A stretch of 64,000 nucleotides of DNA from assembly GCF_016907775.1 (NCBI RefSeq), contig NZ_JAFBCO010000001.1, forward strand, positions 558,001 to 622,000, given 5' to 3'. Positions 17,946 to 28,102 of this stretch are shown one piece after another. This DNA is from Pseudoglutamicibacter cumminsii. GTDB lineage: Bacteria; Actinomycetota; Actinomycetes; Actinomycetales; Micrococcaceae. Position numbers and translations under genes: made by a program. Below the pieces are notes generated by a model. The model was not told the origin of the DNA and did not search any database. It saw only the letters and a program-made list of their open reading frames with translations. Each line of letters starts with the position of its first letter. Within the stretch, counting starts at the first letter, position 1.

Positions 17946-18298
17946 GCCGAATCACCCCGCTCATCAGACTCCTGGGAAGCACCCGCACCGGTCTCAACCG
18001 CAGGCATCTGCGCCGCAGCAGCAGACGCCGTAACCCGCGCGACCGTAACCGAACCCAAGAAACCAATCACTGATGCCAAAAAGACCACCGGCAACGGCGA
18101 AAAATCACCCGAGACCGCCATCCAAACCAGCAAGCCGCTCGAGATAATCACCAACAAAACATCCGAGGCAATAATCCGGTCCAGAAGCGAAGGTCCGCGC
18201 ACAATCCGCACCGCAGTCAGCAAGGCCGCCAACCCCAAAATGACCCCGGCCGCCATCGCAGCCCAACCGAACCATCCGTGCTCAAGCCACCACATCAT
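17942..18298 (-). CDS. mrpF: Mrp Na+/H+ antiporter subunit F
   Basis: This 118-residue subunit has three membrane helices and the family segment VRIVRGPSLLDRIIASDVL between helices one and two. It belongs to the complex that exchanges Na+ (or K+) for H+ across the cell membrane. Four-base overlaps with subunits E and G show translational coupling. Confidence 0.93.
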   Translation of the reverse strand: MMWWLEHGWFGWAAMAAGVILGLAALLTAVRIVRGPSLLDRIIASDVLLVIISSGLLVWMAVSGDFSPLPVVFLASVIGFLGSVTVARVTASAAAAQMPAVETGAGASQESDERGDSA

Positions 18299-18948
18299 CG
18301 AGCGCTACCTCCCTCACCGTGCTGAGCCTCAACGGCGACCTCAACCGAATGCCAGCCATCAGCCTCACGACGAGCAGCAACCAACTCACGTGCCACCCGT
18401 AGCTCCTCTTTACGCAGCAGATCCAGCTCCTCACGGGAACCCATCACGTAAATCAGGCGCCGCTCAATCTCCAAAACATCCGCACGGAACCGGTTCGCAT
18501 CATCCGTGTTCCGGATCCCCAAAACATGCAGATACAGAGTCCCGTGACGGCGGTCCACATCCACCACCAACGAACCAGGAATCAGCGACGCCACGTGGCC
18601 CACCGCCGTCATCAGCAAGTCATCACGGGTACGCAACGGAACCTCAACCACCGCGTTCGTGACATCCTTACCTTGCTTCCACGAAACCCACGTGACCTGA
18701 AGCGAACCAGACACAATCTGGCCCACAAACCAGCCCATGAACGCGAGCCCACGGAACGGCGAGAACCGCCCCGAAATCACCACAGGCGGCAGCCGGAAAA
18801 CACGCAGAATGATCAACGAAAGCGCCAAACCGAACAGGATGTTCGACAGCGCAAACGACTGCCACAGGATGCACCACACCACCACAAGCCACACCAGGAG
18901 CGGCAGCTCAACCAGCAGGCGGCGCATCGATCTCTTGAAACGGCTCAC
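18295..18948 (-). CDS. mrpE: Mrp Na+/H+ antiporter subunit E
   Basis: MrpE is a membrane subunit with an N-terminal pair of helices (LPLLVWLVVVWCILW and following) and a cytoplasmic alpha/beta part. The part TRDDLLMTAVGHVASLIPGSLVVDVD is the usual signature. The 217 residues include a C-terminal charged extension of about 50 residues (EELDLLRKEELRVARELVAARREAD) that is longer than in many homologues. It overlaps D and F by four bases each. Confidence 0.93.
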   Translation of the reverse strand: MSRFKRSMRRLLVELPLLVWLVVVWCILWQSFALSNILFGLALSLIILRVFRLPPVVISGRFSPFRGLAFMGWFVGQIVSGSLQVTWVSWKQGKDVTNAVVEVPLRTRDDLLMTAVGHVASLIPGSLVVDVDRRHGTLYLHVLGIRNTDDANRFRADVLEIERRLIYVMGSREELDLLRKEELRVARELVAARREADGWHSVEVAVEAQHGEGGSAR

Positions 18949-20657
18949 TTCTGTGCACCCCCTTCACCGGACGGATCTTCCAAGGTGCGGCGCTTGCCAT
19001 CCACTGGACCGCCCCGCTCCGGAACAGCACGGTTCGACGCCTCATACACGGCCACCCGGTATTCCTCGCCCTTGACCATCGCTGCGGCGGCTCGATCCGT
19101 AAGTTTGAGCAACGGGCCGGCGAAAATCGTCAAAGCCAACGATGCACACACCAGGGCCGCAGTGGAGCCCACCATGATCCCCGGCAGGACCTTCACATTG
19201 CCGTGGTCGGAGTAACGCGAATCCGGGAACTGGGCTACCGCCTCATACGTGCGGACGCGGCGGACCTTCTCATTCATCGCCTCAAGCAACATCGGATCAG
19301 CGCCTTCAGCGTCCTCAGCACGGCGCCAGAACGCACGGTTCCACACGCGAGCCACCGCAACCAGCGTCAACAAGCTCGTCAGCAGCGACGCCGCGATGTT
19401 GACCCACGCCATCGCCGAACCCTGCTCAACACCGCCGATCACCAAACCGACCTTGCCGATGAAACCCGAAAACGGTGGGATACCGGCCAGATTCATAGCT
19501 GGGATGAAGTACAGCACCGCCAAGAACGGAGCGAGCTTTGCGAGCGAACCCAGCCGCTCGATGTTCGAGGAACCGCCGCGGCGCTCAATCAAGCCCACGA
19601 CCATGAACAACGAGGTCTGAACCAAAATATGGTGCGCAACGTAGTAGACCGCTGCGGCATAACCGGTCTGCGTACCCAACGCGATACCGAAAACCATGTA
19701 GCCGATGTGGCTCGTCAGCGTAAACGACAACATACGTTTGATCTCGGTCTGAACCAACGCACCCAAAATACCGATGATCATCGTCAGAACCGCGACCCAC
19801 ATCAGAAGATCCGAAAGGTCGTTGTCCCTGAAGAGCAAAGTCTCGGTACGGACAATCGCGTAAACACCCACCTTGGTGAGCAGCCCCGCGAACACCGCCG
19901 TAACCGGAGCCGGCGCAGTTGGGTACGAGTCCGGAAGCCAGAAGCTCAACGGGAACACCGCCGCCTTGACTCCGAACGCAATCAAAACCATCAGGTGCAG
20001 TAGCGTCTGCGTCGTCGGGCCAAGCTGCGCGATCTTGTCCGAAACATCCGCCATCGAAACCGTGCCCGTCGCCGCGTAAATCACGCCGATCGAAATCAAG
20101 AACAGCATCGACGAGAGAACCGAAACAACCACATAGGTTGTGCCGGCGCGCACACGCTCAGCCGAACCACCCAACGTAATCAACACATACGATGCGGTCA
20201 GGAAAATCTCGAAACCCACGTACAGGTTGAACAAGTCACCCGCGATAAACGCGTTCGAAACACCCGCAACCAAGAACATGTACGTCGGGTAGAACACGGA
20301 AATCGGGCCATCACCCTTCTGGTCCGTATAGCCCTGCCCCGTCGCGTAAATCAGCACCGCAAGCGAGACCACATTCGAGACCACGAGCATCAACGCCGCG
20401 AACTCGTCCACGACCAACGTGATGCCGAACGGCGGAGCCCACCCGCCCATCGTCACCGCGGCCGCACCCAGCGAGTACGCCCGCAACAACAACGCGAAAC
20501 CGATCAGCAGCGAAAACGACAAAGTCGTGATCGAAACAATCCGTTGAGCACGCGGCGAACGCTGGAACACGAACGCCAAAGCAGCACCCAGAATCGGCAG
20601 GATGACCACCAGCGGAGTCAGCGACACAATATCGAAAGGCAACGCATCCCAGTTCAT
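18945..20657 (-). CDS. mrpD: Mrp Na+/H+ antiporter subunit D
   Basis: This is a large antiporter-like subunit related to NuoM/NuoN of respiratory complex I. The 570-residue protein has about fourteen membrane helices. The proton-translocation motifs include AFIAGDLFNLYVGFEI, FGVKAAVFPLSFWLPDSYP with its conserved Lys, and the FSGFIGKVGL loop. The C-terminal 70 residues are polar. The stop and start codons of C and D touch, so the operon is tightly coupled. Confidence 0.95.
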   Translation of the reverse strand: MNWDALPFDIVSLTPLVVILPILGAALAFVFQRSPRAQRIVSITTLSFSLLIGFALLLRAYSLGAAAVTMGGWAPPFGITLVVDEFAALMLVVSNVVSLAVLIYATGQGYTDQKGDGPISVFYPTYMFLVAGVSNAFIAGDLFNLYVGFEIFLTASYVLITLGGSAERVRAGTTYVVVSVLSSMLFLISIGVIYAATGTVSMADVSDKIAQLGPTTQTLLHLMVLIAFGVKAAVFPLSFWLPDSYPTAPAPVTAVFAGLLTKVGVYAIVRTETLLFRDNDLSDLLMWVAVLTMIIGILGALVQTEIKRMLSFTLTSHIGYMVFGIALGTQTGYAAAVYYVAHHILVQTSLFMVVGLIERRGGSSNIERLGSLAKLAPFLAVLYFIPAMNLAGIPPFSGFIGKVGLVIGGVEQGSAMAWVNIAASLLTSLLTLVAVARVWNRAFWRRAEDAEGADPMLLEAMNEKVRRVRTYEAVAQFPDSRYSDHGNVKVLPGIMVGSTAALVCASLALTIFAGPLLKLTDRAAAAMVKGEEYRVAVYEASNRAVPERGGPVDGKRRTLEDPSGEGGAQK

Positions 20658-21253
20658 CAGCGGCCACCCTTCTCTTGCTCTTCACGCTCTTCGCGCTCAG
20701 CTTCCCGCGCCATCTCCGTCATGTATTCATCAACAACCCGGCGGGCCTCAGCGCGCGTCCGGGCGGCCTGAGCCGGAGTCAGGTTGTCAGGGTCCTCGCC
20801 CAAGCCGCCATCGTCATCCGAATCGACCTCATCCTGGGTAGCGAACTCGGAGTCTTCGACAGGCATCTCGCCGTCTTCCTCAGGGTCGTGCACAATGCCT
20901 TCCTGCGAAACACGCACGTCTTCGGCGTCCGTCTGAATCTCATCCGCACGCGAAAGCCACCACGAACGGTAAATCATGCCGAGCAAGAACGCCGTGACCG
21001 CAAACGAAATCACGATTGCCGTGAGGATCATCGCCTGCGGAAGCGGGTCCGAATACTCTTGCGGATCCACTTTCGCACCCACAAGCGGCGCTAAGCCTCC
21101 AGGCCCACCAGTCGTCAGGATCAAAACGTTCACACCGTTACCCAACAACAGGATGCCCAGCAAGACCCTCGTCAAAGTGCGTTCAAGCATCAAGTAGATG
21201 CCCGCGGAGACCAACACCGCGACCATCAACAACATCGTTACATCGATCGTCAT
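20657..21253 (-). CDS. mrpC: Mrp Na+/H+ antiporter subunit C
   Basis: This is the NuoK-like subunit: three helices in the first 110 residues, with GIYLMLERTLTRVLLGILLLGNGVN and the DPLPQAMILTAIVISFA signature. The 198-residue length is nearly twice the family core because of a long acidic and then Glu/Arg-rich C-terminal tail, which is probably cytoplasmic. It overlaps the A/B subunit gene by four bases. Confidence 0.93.
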   Translation of the reverse strand: MTIDVTMLLMVAVLVSAGIYLMLERTLTRVLLGILLLGNGVNVLILTTGGPGGLAPLVGAKVDPQEYSDPLPQAMILTAIVISFAVTAFLLGMIYRSWWLSRADEIQTDAEDVRVSQEGIVHDPEEDGEMPVEDSEFATQDEVDSDDDGGLGEDPDNLTPAQAARTRAEARRVVDEYMTEMAREAEREEREEQEKGGR

Positions 21254-24200
21254 CGGGTCACCTCCGAACCTGCGCCAGCTCCTGCATCTGTTGCACCACC
21301 TGGCCCATCAGAGCTGTCACCCGTGCTGCCGCCACGCGAGAAGTTCTGTCCGCGCACAGCCTTACCGGCATAGCCCACCAACGCTTGTTGCGCTTCACGC
21401 ACGTGCTGGTTCTCCGCGTCAAGGCGCACATCGAGCTCCGAACCCAGCGATTCCAGCACATCCAAAACCAAGCCGACCACGATGAGGTACACGCCAATGT
21501 CGAAGATCGTCGAGGTCACAAAGTGGTGTTCACCGAAGAACGTGAAGTCGATGACGGCGGTCTGGAAAACCTGCCCGCCCAAAAACAACGGGAAAATGCC
21601 TGCGGCAGCCGCAATCGTGAGTCCCGTTCCCAAGAGCGCACCAGGGCCGACCCGGATCGCCTCGGCCAGCTCAACGCGCCCACCTGCGAGGTACCGCAGC
21701 ACGAGGGCAAGACCCGCGAGCAAGCCGCCCGCGAAACCGCCGCCCGGTGCGTTGTGGCCCGCGAACAAAAGGTAGATCGAGAACAAAATGAACGAGTGGA
21801 AGATCAGCCGCGTGATGACCTCGATGATGATCGAACGACGCTCCGGAGCGAGCGTTCGGCCAGCCACGAGCCACGCCGAAGAAGAATCTGAGCGCTCTTC
21901 GTTCAGGAACACGCTCGCCACGCGCTGACGCACCGCCGAGGCATACACGGTTCCGATCGATCCCGGGGCGACGTTGCCGGCGCGGGCCCGCTCGGCACCA
22001 CGGGTCACCACGAAGATGAGCGAGGCCACGCCAGTCGCGGCGATCGCGAGAACCGTGATCTCGCCGAACGTATCCCACGCACGAATATCCACAAGTGTCA
22101 CGTTCACGATGTTGTGCCCGTGGCCGCCTTCAACAGCCAGTTGCGGGTACTTGAGCGAGATCGGATCTGCGGTGCGTGCCGCCATCGCAAGGCCAGCCGC
22201 AACCGCCGCGAATACACCGAAACCGATCGCGACAGCGAGCTGAACACTGCGTCGCTTGCGTGGGCGGGCCTGCCATACCGAAGCCGGCAGGACACGCAAC
22301 GCCAGCAGGAACGCGATCAGCACGATCACTTCGACCAGCAGCTGGGTCACTGCGAGGTCTGGCGCACCGTGGAACGCGAACAACGCGACCATGCCCGAGC
22401 CCGTCAGCGAGACCATCAGAACGCCCATGAAGCGACGCCGAGCGCGCATCGCAGCTACCGCCCCGACCGCCATCACTACAAGAATCAGAACGTTGACGAG
22501 CTTGGTCGTGAACACGAGGTTCGTGGTCTGCTCACCACGGTCGAATGAAACGCCTCCGCCTGCGAAAACCCCGATGGCCGGAACCAGGAGTGCGGTCAGG
22601 AGGATCACCGCGATGTAGTAAGACAACTGACCACGCTGCATCGCTGACGTGACGCGGTGCGCGGTCCAGTCGATTCCGGTCATGATGTAGCGGTAGGTGC
22701 GTTCACCGTCGATCAGCGCTGGAACACGCGCTTGTAGCTGAGCGATAGGTTCCCGCGCGAAGAACATGAGGAGGCCGAGCGCAACGATCCCTGCCGTGAT
22801 CGCGAGTTCGATGGTGAATCCGTGCCACACGGCAAGCGGTTCCGTGTGTGGCTCCAAGTGCGGGAAGACGTTGGCAGCTGGGCTCAACAGCGCATCCGCT
22901 GGGCCTGGAATGAAGCCGAGGATGATGGTCCCGAGCGTCAGAACAGCGATGGGGAGAGCAAGGGTTGGTTGTGTCCAGCTGATCTTGGTGGGCTCGACGC
23001 CTGGTTTGGTTGCGAAGGAGCCCCAGATGAAGCGGGTCGCGTAGGCGAATGTAAGCACGGCGCCGAGCGCGAAGATCGCGGTCACGAAAATGTTGGCGCT
23101 CGTTGGCGCGTCGAGCAGTGCTGCGAGCGCGGTTTCTTTAGCGATGAAGCCGAAGGTGATGGGAAGGCCCGCCATCGAGGCCGCAGAAATAACCGAGCAC
23201 ACGAACAATGCTGGGCGTGCTTTCCACAGGCCGGAGAGGTTGCGCAGATCGCGGGTACCGGTTCCGTGGTCGATCGCGCCCACGACCAGGAACAGCGCGG
23301 ATTTGAACAGGCCGTGGCCGAGCATGAGCGCGAGCCCGCCGAGCATCGCCGCTGGAGTTCCGATGCCGAGGACCGCGATGATGAGGCCGAGCTGCGACAC
23401 GGTTCCGTAAGCGAGGACGAGCTTGATGTCGGTTTGGCGCAGAGCACGCCAGCCGCCCAGCAACAGGGTGTAGAGGCCGAATCCGACGGTCAGTAGCGTC
23501 CAGCCAGGGATGCCCGAGAACCCTGGCGCCAAACGCGCGACGATGTAGACGCCCGCTTTGACCATCGCCGCCGCGTGGAGATAAGCCGAGACCGGGGTTG
23601 GTGCGGCCATCGCGCCGGGAAGCCAGAAGTGGAACGGGAACAGCGCAGACTTGGAAATCGCGCCCACCAGGATGAGGATGATCGCGGCTGTGACCACGGG
23701 ATTCTCCGGGGTGAGCGCGTCGGTCATCATGAGGATCTCGGATAGCCGGAACGTTCCGGCGGTGACTCCAAGCATCACGAGCCCACCGAACAACGCAAGA
23801 CCACCAGCGGTGGTGACGATCAGCGCGGTGAGTGCTGAACGGCGGGCGGAGAGACGCGAGCGGGCGTAACCGATCAGCAGGTAGGAGAGGATGGTGGTCA
23901 TCTCCCAGAAAATGAAGAGGGAGATCAAGTCATCTGACGTCACAAGGCCGAACATTGCGGCCGCGAACGCCGTCAGTTGCGCTGCGAACGGCCCGATCGA
24001 GGCGTCTTCAGATTTGAAGTAGCGGGCGCAGTACAGCAACACGAGCGCGCCCACTCCGAGGATCAAAAAGCTTAGAGCAGCAGCCAGCGGATCCAAGCGG
24101 AAAGCGAATTCCACATCGAACGTTGGAATCCACGTATATTCCTCTTGCGGAATAAGATCTTGGCCGACCGTTCCCGGGGCAATTTCCCCTAAGTTTCTGG

Positions 24201-24348
24201 GCATCCCCTGCAGGACCACACTGGTCAGCCACACGAAACTCGCGGCCGGGACCAGCGCCAAAACATAGAACGCGTTCCTACCAATCCAGCGCACCAAAAG
24301 CGGGGCCAAAAATGCCGCGACGAACAGTGCAAACAGGACTGGGAGCAC
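21250..24348 (-). CDS. mrpA: Mrp Na+/H+ antiporter subunit A fused to subunit B
   Basis: The N-terminal two thirds is MrpA, a NuoL-like antiporter subunit with the motifs KSALFPFHFWLPGAMAAPTP and LMLGHGLFKSALFLVVG. Near the end, the segment HSFILFSIYLLFAGHNAPGG is the MrpB signature. One protein therefore replaces two, which is common in Actinomycetota. The frame is open to a TTG at 24459, with an ATG at 24438. I chose the GTG at 24348 because AGGTGA precedes it and the resulting start (hydrophobic LPVLFALFVAAFLAP) matches the usual family start. The protein is then 1,032 residues long. The upstream choices would also leave no room for the divergent MFS promoter. Confidence 0.9.
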   Translation of the reverse strand: MLPVLFALFVAAFLAPLLVRWIGRNAFYVLALVPAASFVWLTSVVLQGMPRNLGEIAPGTVGQDLIPQEEYTWIPTFDVEFAFRLDPLAAALSFLILGVGALVLLYCARYFKSEDASIGPFAAQLTAFAAAMFGLVTSDDLISLFIFWEMTTILSYLLIGYARSRLSARRSALTALIVTTAGGLALFGGLVMLGVTAGTFRLSEILMMTDALTPENPVVTAAIILILVGAISKSALFPFHFWLPGAMAAPTPVSAYLHAAAMVKAGVYIVARLAPGFSGIPGWTLLTVGFGLYTLLLGGWRALRQTDIKLVLAYGTVSQLGLIIAVLGIGTPAAMLGGLALMLGHGLFKSALFLVVGAIDHGTGTRDLRNLSGLWKARPALFVCSVISAASMAGLPITFGFIAKETALAALLDAPTSANIFVTAIFALGAVLTFAYATRFIWGSFATKPGVEPTKISWTQPTLALPIAVLTLGTIILGFIPGPADALLSPAANVFPHLEPHTEPLAVWHGFTIELAITAGIVALGLLMFFAREPIAQLQARVPALIDGERTYRYIMTGIDWTAHRVTSAMQRGQLSYYIAVILLTALLVPAIGVFAGGGVSFDRGEQTTNLVFTTKLVNVLILVVMAVGAVAAMRARRRFMGVLMVSLTGSGMVALFAFHGAPDLAVTQLLVEVIVLIAFLLALRVLPASVWQARPRKRRSVQLAVAIGFGVFAAVAAGLAMAARTADPISLKYPQLAVEGGHGHNIVNVTLVDIRAWDTFGEITVLAIAATGVASLIFVVTRGAERARAGNVAPGSIGTVYASAVRQRVASVFLNEERSDSSSAWLVAGRTLAPERRSIIIEVITRLIFHSFILFSIYLLFAGHNAPGGGFAGGLLAGLALVLRYLAGGRVELAEAIRVGPGALLGTGLTIAAAAGIFPLFLGGQVFQTAVIDFTFFGEHHFVTSTIFDIGVYLIVVGLVLDVLESLGSELDVRLDAENQHVREAQQALVGYAGKAVRGQNFSRGGSTGDSSDGPGGATDAGAGAGSEVTR

Positions 24349-24449
24349 GGTTTCACCTAACGTCTCGATGTACGGGACAAACTGGGACCGCCCATCCAAA
24401 CAGTCCACAATCTCTTTTATTCTACGGAACCCCGCCATAGGCTCTTCAC
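24349..24449. promoter_or_regulatory. Divergent promoter region of the Mrp operon and the MFS gene
   Basis: These 101 bases separate the chosen mrpA start from the MFS start. On the minus strand TAGAAT (24419-24424) is a fair -10 box for the Mrp operon, about 70 bases before its GTG. No convincing -35 box is seen on either strand. Confidence 0.4.
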
Positions 24450-25808
24450 ATGCACACAACCTCTCACGCCACCCCAGGCGCTCCGCAGGCCTACGGTCAG
24501 GGCACTAAGAAACAGGTCTTCACGTGGTCGTTGTGGGACTGGGGCGAGAACGTCACCAACTCCATCATGCTCACGTTCGTGTTCACGGTTTACCTGACGT
24601 CATCATCGTTCGGTGACCCTGACGAGAACGCGTCCCAGCTTTCGCTCGCGGTCGCGTTGACGGGTGCCGTGATCGCGTTGACGGCTCCCGTTCTGGGGTT
24701 GCGAGCTGACCGCAGCGGTAAGCGTAAGCAGTGGCTCGCGTTCCACACCGGGATGATCGTTCTCGCGACTGCGGCGTGCTTCTTCATCAAGCCGGAGCCG
24801 GCGTATTTGTGGCCCGGGATCCTCTTGATCTGTGTTGCTACGTTCTTCAGCGAGATCGCGAACGTGAACTATTACGCGATCCTCCCGCAGATCGCCCCGA
24901 AACATAAGATCGGCCGAATCTCCGGTATCGGGTGGGCTTTCGGTTATCTGGGTGGCATTGTCGCGCTCGCGGCGGTTTTGTTCGTGTTCGTGCAACCGGT
25001 GGTTCCGTGGTTCGGTTCGAATCCCGATGAGGGCTTCAACATCCGCATGGTCGCTGTGTTCTGTGCGGTGTGGATGGCGGTGTTCTGCGCGCCGATGTTC
25101 TTCAGCGTCCCGGAAATCCCTGCGGTTCCGGGGCCTAAAGCGAGCTGGCGTGAGTCATATGTGATGTTGTGGCGCAGCATCAAGAGCTTGTGGCACAAGG
25201 ACCGGCCGACGGTGTGGTTCTTGTTGGCTTCTGCGATCTACCGGGATGGTTTGGCGACTGTTTTCACGTTCGGCGGGATCATCGCTGCGACCGTTTTCGG
25301 CATGGATCAGACCGAGGTGATTCTGTTCGCGCTGGTTGGCAACGTAGTTGCGGCTACCGGCGCGATCATTGGCGGTTGGCTTGACGATGTCGTGGGCCCT
25401 CGCGCTGTCATCATGGTTGCGTTGATCGCGCTGATCGGTGCTGGGCTGGGTGTTTTGTTCTCTCAGGAAAGCTGGCAGTTCTGGGTCTTCGGACTCTTCC
25501 TGTGCCTCTTGGTGGGGCCAGCACAGTCCTCATCGCGTGCACTGCTCGCACGCCGCACTACCGAGCACACCGCGGGTGAGCTTTTCGGCCTGTACGCGAC
25601 CACGGGCCGCGCTGTCACGTTCCTTGGCCCCGGGCTGTTCTCGGCCTCGATCTACGTGGCCTCGAAAGTCATGGACAATATGGGCGTGGATGGCAGCGCA
25701 ACCCGCTACGGCATCGTCGGCATCCTGGTGATCTTCGTGGTCGGCATCGTTCTGTTCTCGCTGGTTCCAGGGATCAAGCGGGAGGACACGACCACGCGCG
25801 CCGCCTAG
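24450..25808 (+). CDS. MFS transporter of the UMF1/Atg22-like family
   Basis: This is a 452-residue membrane protein with about twelve helices. The start [20 protein letters not shown] and the segment [35 protein letters not shown] match the Atg22/UMF1 branch of the major facilitator superfamily, whose members in yeast export amino acids from the vacuole. The bacterial substrate is unknown. The ATG at 24450 has no good ribosome-binding site. The C-terminus overlaps the convergent dcd stop by four bases. Confidence 0.87.
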   Translation: MHTTSHATPGAPQAYGQGTKKQVFTWSLWDWGENVTNSIMLTFVFTVYLTSSSFGDPDENASQLSLAVALTGAVIALTAPVLGLRADRSGKRKQWLAFHTGMIVLATAACFFIKPEPAYLWPGILLICVATFFSEIANVNYYAILPQIAPKHKIGRISGIGWAFGYLGGIVALAAVLFVFVQPVVPWFGSNPDEGFNIRMVAVFCAVWMAVFCAPMFFSVPEIPAVPGPKASWRESYVMLWRSIKSLWHKDRPTVWFLLASAIYRDGLATVFTFGGIIAATVFGMDQTEVILFALVGNVVAATGAIIGGWLDDVVGPRAVIMVALIALIGAGLGVLFSQESWQFWVFGLFLCLLVGPAQSSSRALLARRTTEHTAGELFGLYATTGRAVTFLGPGLFSASIYVASKVMDNMGVDGSATRYGIVGILVIFVVGIVLFSLVPGIKREDTTTRAA

Positions 25809-26386
25809 TCTTCGATGCGGGTGCGGTGGAAGTTCAGGTGCGAACGCGACGCGGTAGGGCCACGCTGGCCCTGGTAACGGTTGAGGTACGGGCCGGTTCC
25901 GTAAGCGTGCTCAGCTGGTGAGGACAGCTGGAAGAAGCACAACTGCCCGACCTTGGAGCCTGGCCACAGCATGATCGGCAGGGTCGACATGTTGGAAAGC
26001 TCGAGGGTCACGTGCCCGGAGAATCCTGGGTCGATGAAGCCCGCGGTCGAGTGGGTCAGAAGGCCGAGCCGGCCGAGCGAAGACTTGCCTTCGAGCCGAG
26101 CAGCAACATCGCCGGGTAGCGTCACTTTTTCGTAGGTGGCTCCCAGAACGAACTCGCCCGGGTGCAGAATGAACGGCTCGTCTGGCTCGACTTCGACGAG
26201 GCGCGTCAGTTCAGCCTGTTCCGTCGACGGGTCGATGTACGGGTATTTGTGGTTGTCGAACAACCGGAAGTAACGGTCCAGGCGTACGTCCACGCTCGAA
26301 GGCTGGATCATGTCCTCGCCTCGCGGTTCGAGCGCGATCTTCCCGGAATCTAGGGCTTTACGAATATCACCATCTGAGAGCAACAC
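25805..26386 (-). CDS. dcd: dCTP deaminase
   Basis: Dcd supplies dUMP for dTTP synthesis by deaminating dCTP. Some actinobacterial members also cleave dUTP. The 193-residue protein shows the trimer signature [39 protein letters not shown] with the catalytic Glu/Arg region, and the C-terminal [11 protein letters not shown]. The frame extends to 26422, but the GTG at 26386 gives the usual start MLLSDGDI and length. TATTCT ends six bases before this GTG, which fits a leaderless message. It is convergent with the MFS gene. Confidence 0.94.
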   Translation of the reverse strand: MLLSDGDIRKALDSGKIALEPRGEDMIQPSSVDVRLDRYFRLFDNHKYPYIDPSTEQAELTRLVEVEPDEPFILHPGEFVLGATYEKVTLPGDVAARLEGKSSLGRLGLLTHSTAGFIDPGFSGHVTLELSNMSTLPIMLWPGSKVGQLCFFQLSSPAEHAYGTGPYLNRYQGQRGPTASRSHLNFHRTRIED

Positions 26387-26534
26387 ACGCTCAGAATATC
26401 GCGTAGCCACCATTCCTCGCATTTTCCCGGGTCAATTTGAAGGCTGGAACGCGAAGATCTGACATAGTAAAAGGTGCACGCAACAAAGGTGTCCGTGCGA
26501 TGCGCGCGGTTCACTTCACCGGAAGGATCGGCTT

Positions 26535-27443
26535 GTGAAAGGTAGGCACGCCGCCGCGACCGCGAGGACTGTGCCGCGGTGGGCTCTTCCCGTGGGTGTG
26601 TTCCTTGCCGTTCTCGCGCTGATCCTCGTGATCGTACTCCCCCGCTCTGGTGGCCAAGCAACCAACGATGCTGAAACCAGCCCAGCGGCAACGTCACCTG
26701 ACGCGAAGCAGCCAGCCGCAGCCAGCGCATCGGACGCCAAAGAAAACAAGCCAGCCGACGCCGACAAGGAGCCTGCCAAGGGGAGCATCGCGGGACCGAA
26801 AGTCAGCGCGGCTCCATCCGCATCGACGAAGGAACCGGGCGAGAGCGAAAAGCCCTCAGAAAATGCTGAAGACCGCAGCCCCGAAATCCCGAGCGACCCC
26901 AACAACATCAAGGTCCTGGCCAACAAAAAGCGGCCCCTCGAACCGTTGACATACGCGCCCAAAGACCTCGTCCACATCGGCAGTGGGCAAAGCATGCGAA
27001 GCGAAGCCGCACAAGCTTTCAAAAAGCTACGCAACGCCGGGGCGGCGTCCGGGGTGAACTTCCACCCCGTGAGCGGCTACAGGTCGTACAACCAGCAAGC
27101 CGCAACCTACAACCACTGGCGGGCCACGTACGGCCAACAACACGCGGACTCCGTGTCCGCCGCACCAGGAACCAGCGAGCATCAGCTGGGCCTCGCCGTC
27201 GACGTCTCCGACGGGATCTGCCACCTGCGGCGCTGCTTCGCGACCACGAATGCCGGGCAGTGGGTCGCACGGAACGCCCACAAATACGGGTTTGTGATCC
27301 GCTATCCCGATGGGAAGACCGACGTCACCGGATACTGGTACGAACCGTGGCACCTGCGTTACGTCGGAACTGAGCTGGCGGACGAACTCACCTCGAAAGG
27401 GCTGACCCTCGAGGAGTACTACAAGTGGAAACCAGGCAAGTAA
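26535..27443 (+). CDS. D-alanyl-D-alanine carboxypeptidase, VanY/M15 family
   Basis: This secreted, membrane-anchored peptidase trims D-Ala from peptidoglycan stem peptides. One helix (residues 17-36, LPVGVFLAVLALILVIVLP) anchors the N-terminus. A long Ala/Glu/Lys/Pro-rich linker of about 110 residues can span the wall. The C-terminal M15 domain has SGYRSYNQQ, the zinc motif HQLGLAVDV, and EPWHLRYVG. The start is GTG with a GGAAGGA ribosome-binding site seven bases before. It stands as a single gene. Confidence 0.92.
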   Translation: MKGRHAAATARTVPRWALPVGVFLAVLALILVIVLPRSGGQATNDAETSPAATSPDAKQPAAASASDAKENKPADADKEPAKGSIAGPKVSAAPSASTKEPGESEKPSENAEDRSPEIPSDPNNIKVLANKKRPLEPLTYAPKDLVHIGSGQSMRSEAAQAFKKLRNAGAASGVNFHPVSGYRSYNQQAATYNHWRATYGQQHADSVSAAPGTSEHQLGLAVDVSDGICHLRRCFATTNAGQWVARNAHKYGFVIRYPDGKTDVTGYWYEPWHLRYVGTELADELTSKGLTLEEYYKWKPGK

Positions 27444-27501
27444 GGGTCTGACGCATGCTCGCGGGTAGATCCAGCACGAACGAACCCGGTAGGTTGGAAC
27501 C

Positions 27502-27981
27502 ATGAGCACCAATGAGCCAGAAAAGAACGAACAGCCAGAGCAGCCAGAAGTGGATGCGCAGCCTCAGCAGGAGCACGGCGAGCGCATGCTGGACGAAAGC
27601 GAGCTCGAACCGTTCAACGACATCGAACGCGTGATTGTTGACGGCGCCGAAGGGAAGCTGGAAAGCAACGAAGTCCTGTCCAAGATCGCGGCTGCGAACC
27701 TGTTCTTCCTCACCGAAGAGGAAGTCACGGACGAACAGCAGGTTGTTCAGCCGCTACTGCTCAAAGGGCCCGACGAGAAGGTCGTGCTTGCAGTATTCAC
27801 GCACCCTGCGCGCGTGGCGCAACAGTTCATCGACATGGCTCCGTACGCGGTCCGCATGCCGGGGCTGCAGGCGTTCCACCAGGCAGTTGGCGTGGGTATC
27901 GCGATCAACCCGGGTCACCCGATCGGACTTGTGCTGGACGCCGAGTCTGTTGAAAACATCCGCGAAGTGCTTAACAGCTAA
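27502..27981 (+). CDS. SseB-domain protein
   Basis: This 159-residue protein has an acidic, Gln-rich, disordered N-terminus (to about residue 33). An SseB-like N-terminal domain follows, with pattern LFFLTEEE, VVLAVFTHPARV and ...LVLDAESVENIREVL. Such domains occur in Gram-positive proteins of unknown role. In enterobacteria the name comes from a serine-sensitivity phenotype. It has an AGGTTGGAACC leader before the ATG and is the last host protein gene before tRNA-Gly and the prophage. Confidence 0.78.
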   Translation: MSTNEPEKNEQPEQPEVDAQPQQEHGERMLDESELEPFNDIERVIVDGAEGKLESNEVLSKIAAANLFFLTEEEVTDEQQVVQPLLLKGPDEKVVLAVFTHPARVAQQFIDMAPYAVRMPGLQAFHQAVGVGIAINPGHPIGLVLDAESVENIREVLNS

Positions 27982-28102
27982 GCACCTACCGGTTCTGGCG
28001 TGGAAGCGCCAGCGGCGGCCGCAACACGTTTTGGAAAACACGGCGTCGCGTGCCAGAATCGGAGAGTTCACCAAGCTAGTTCGCCTACTTGTGGTGAACG
28101 AT

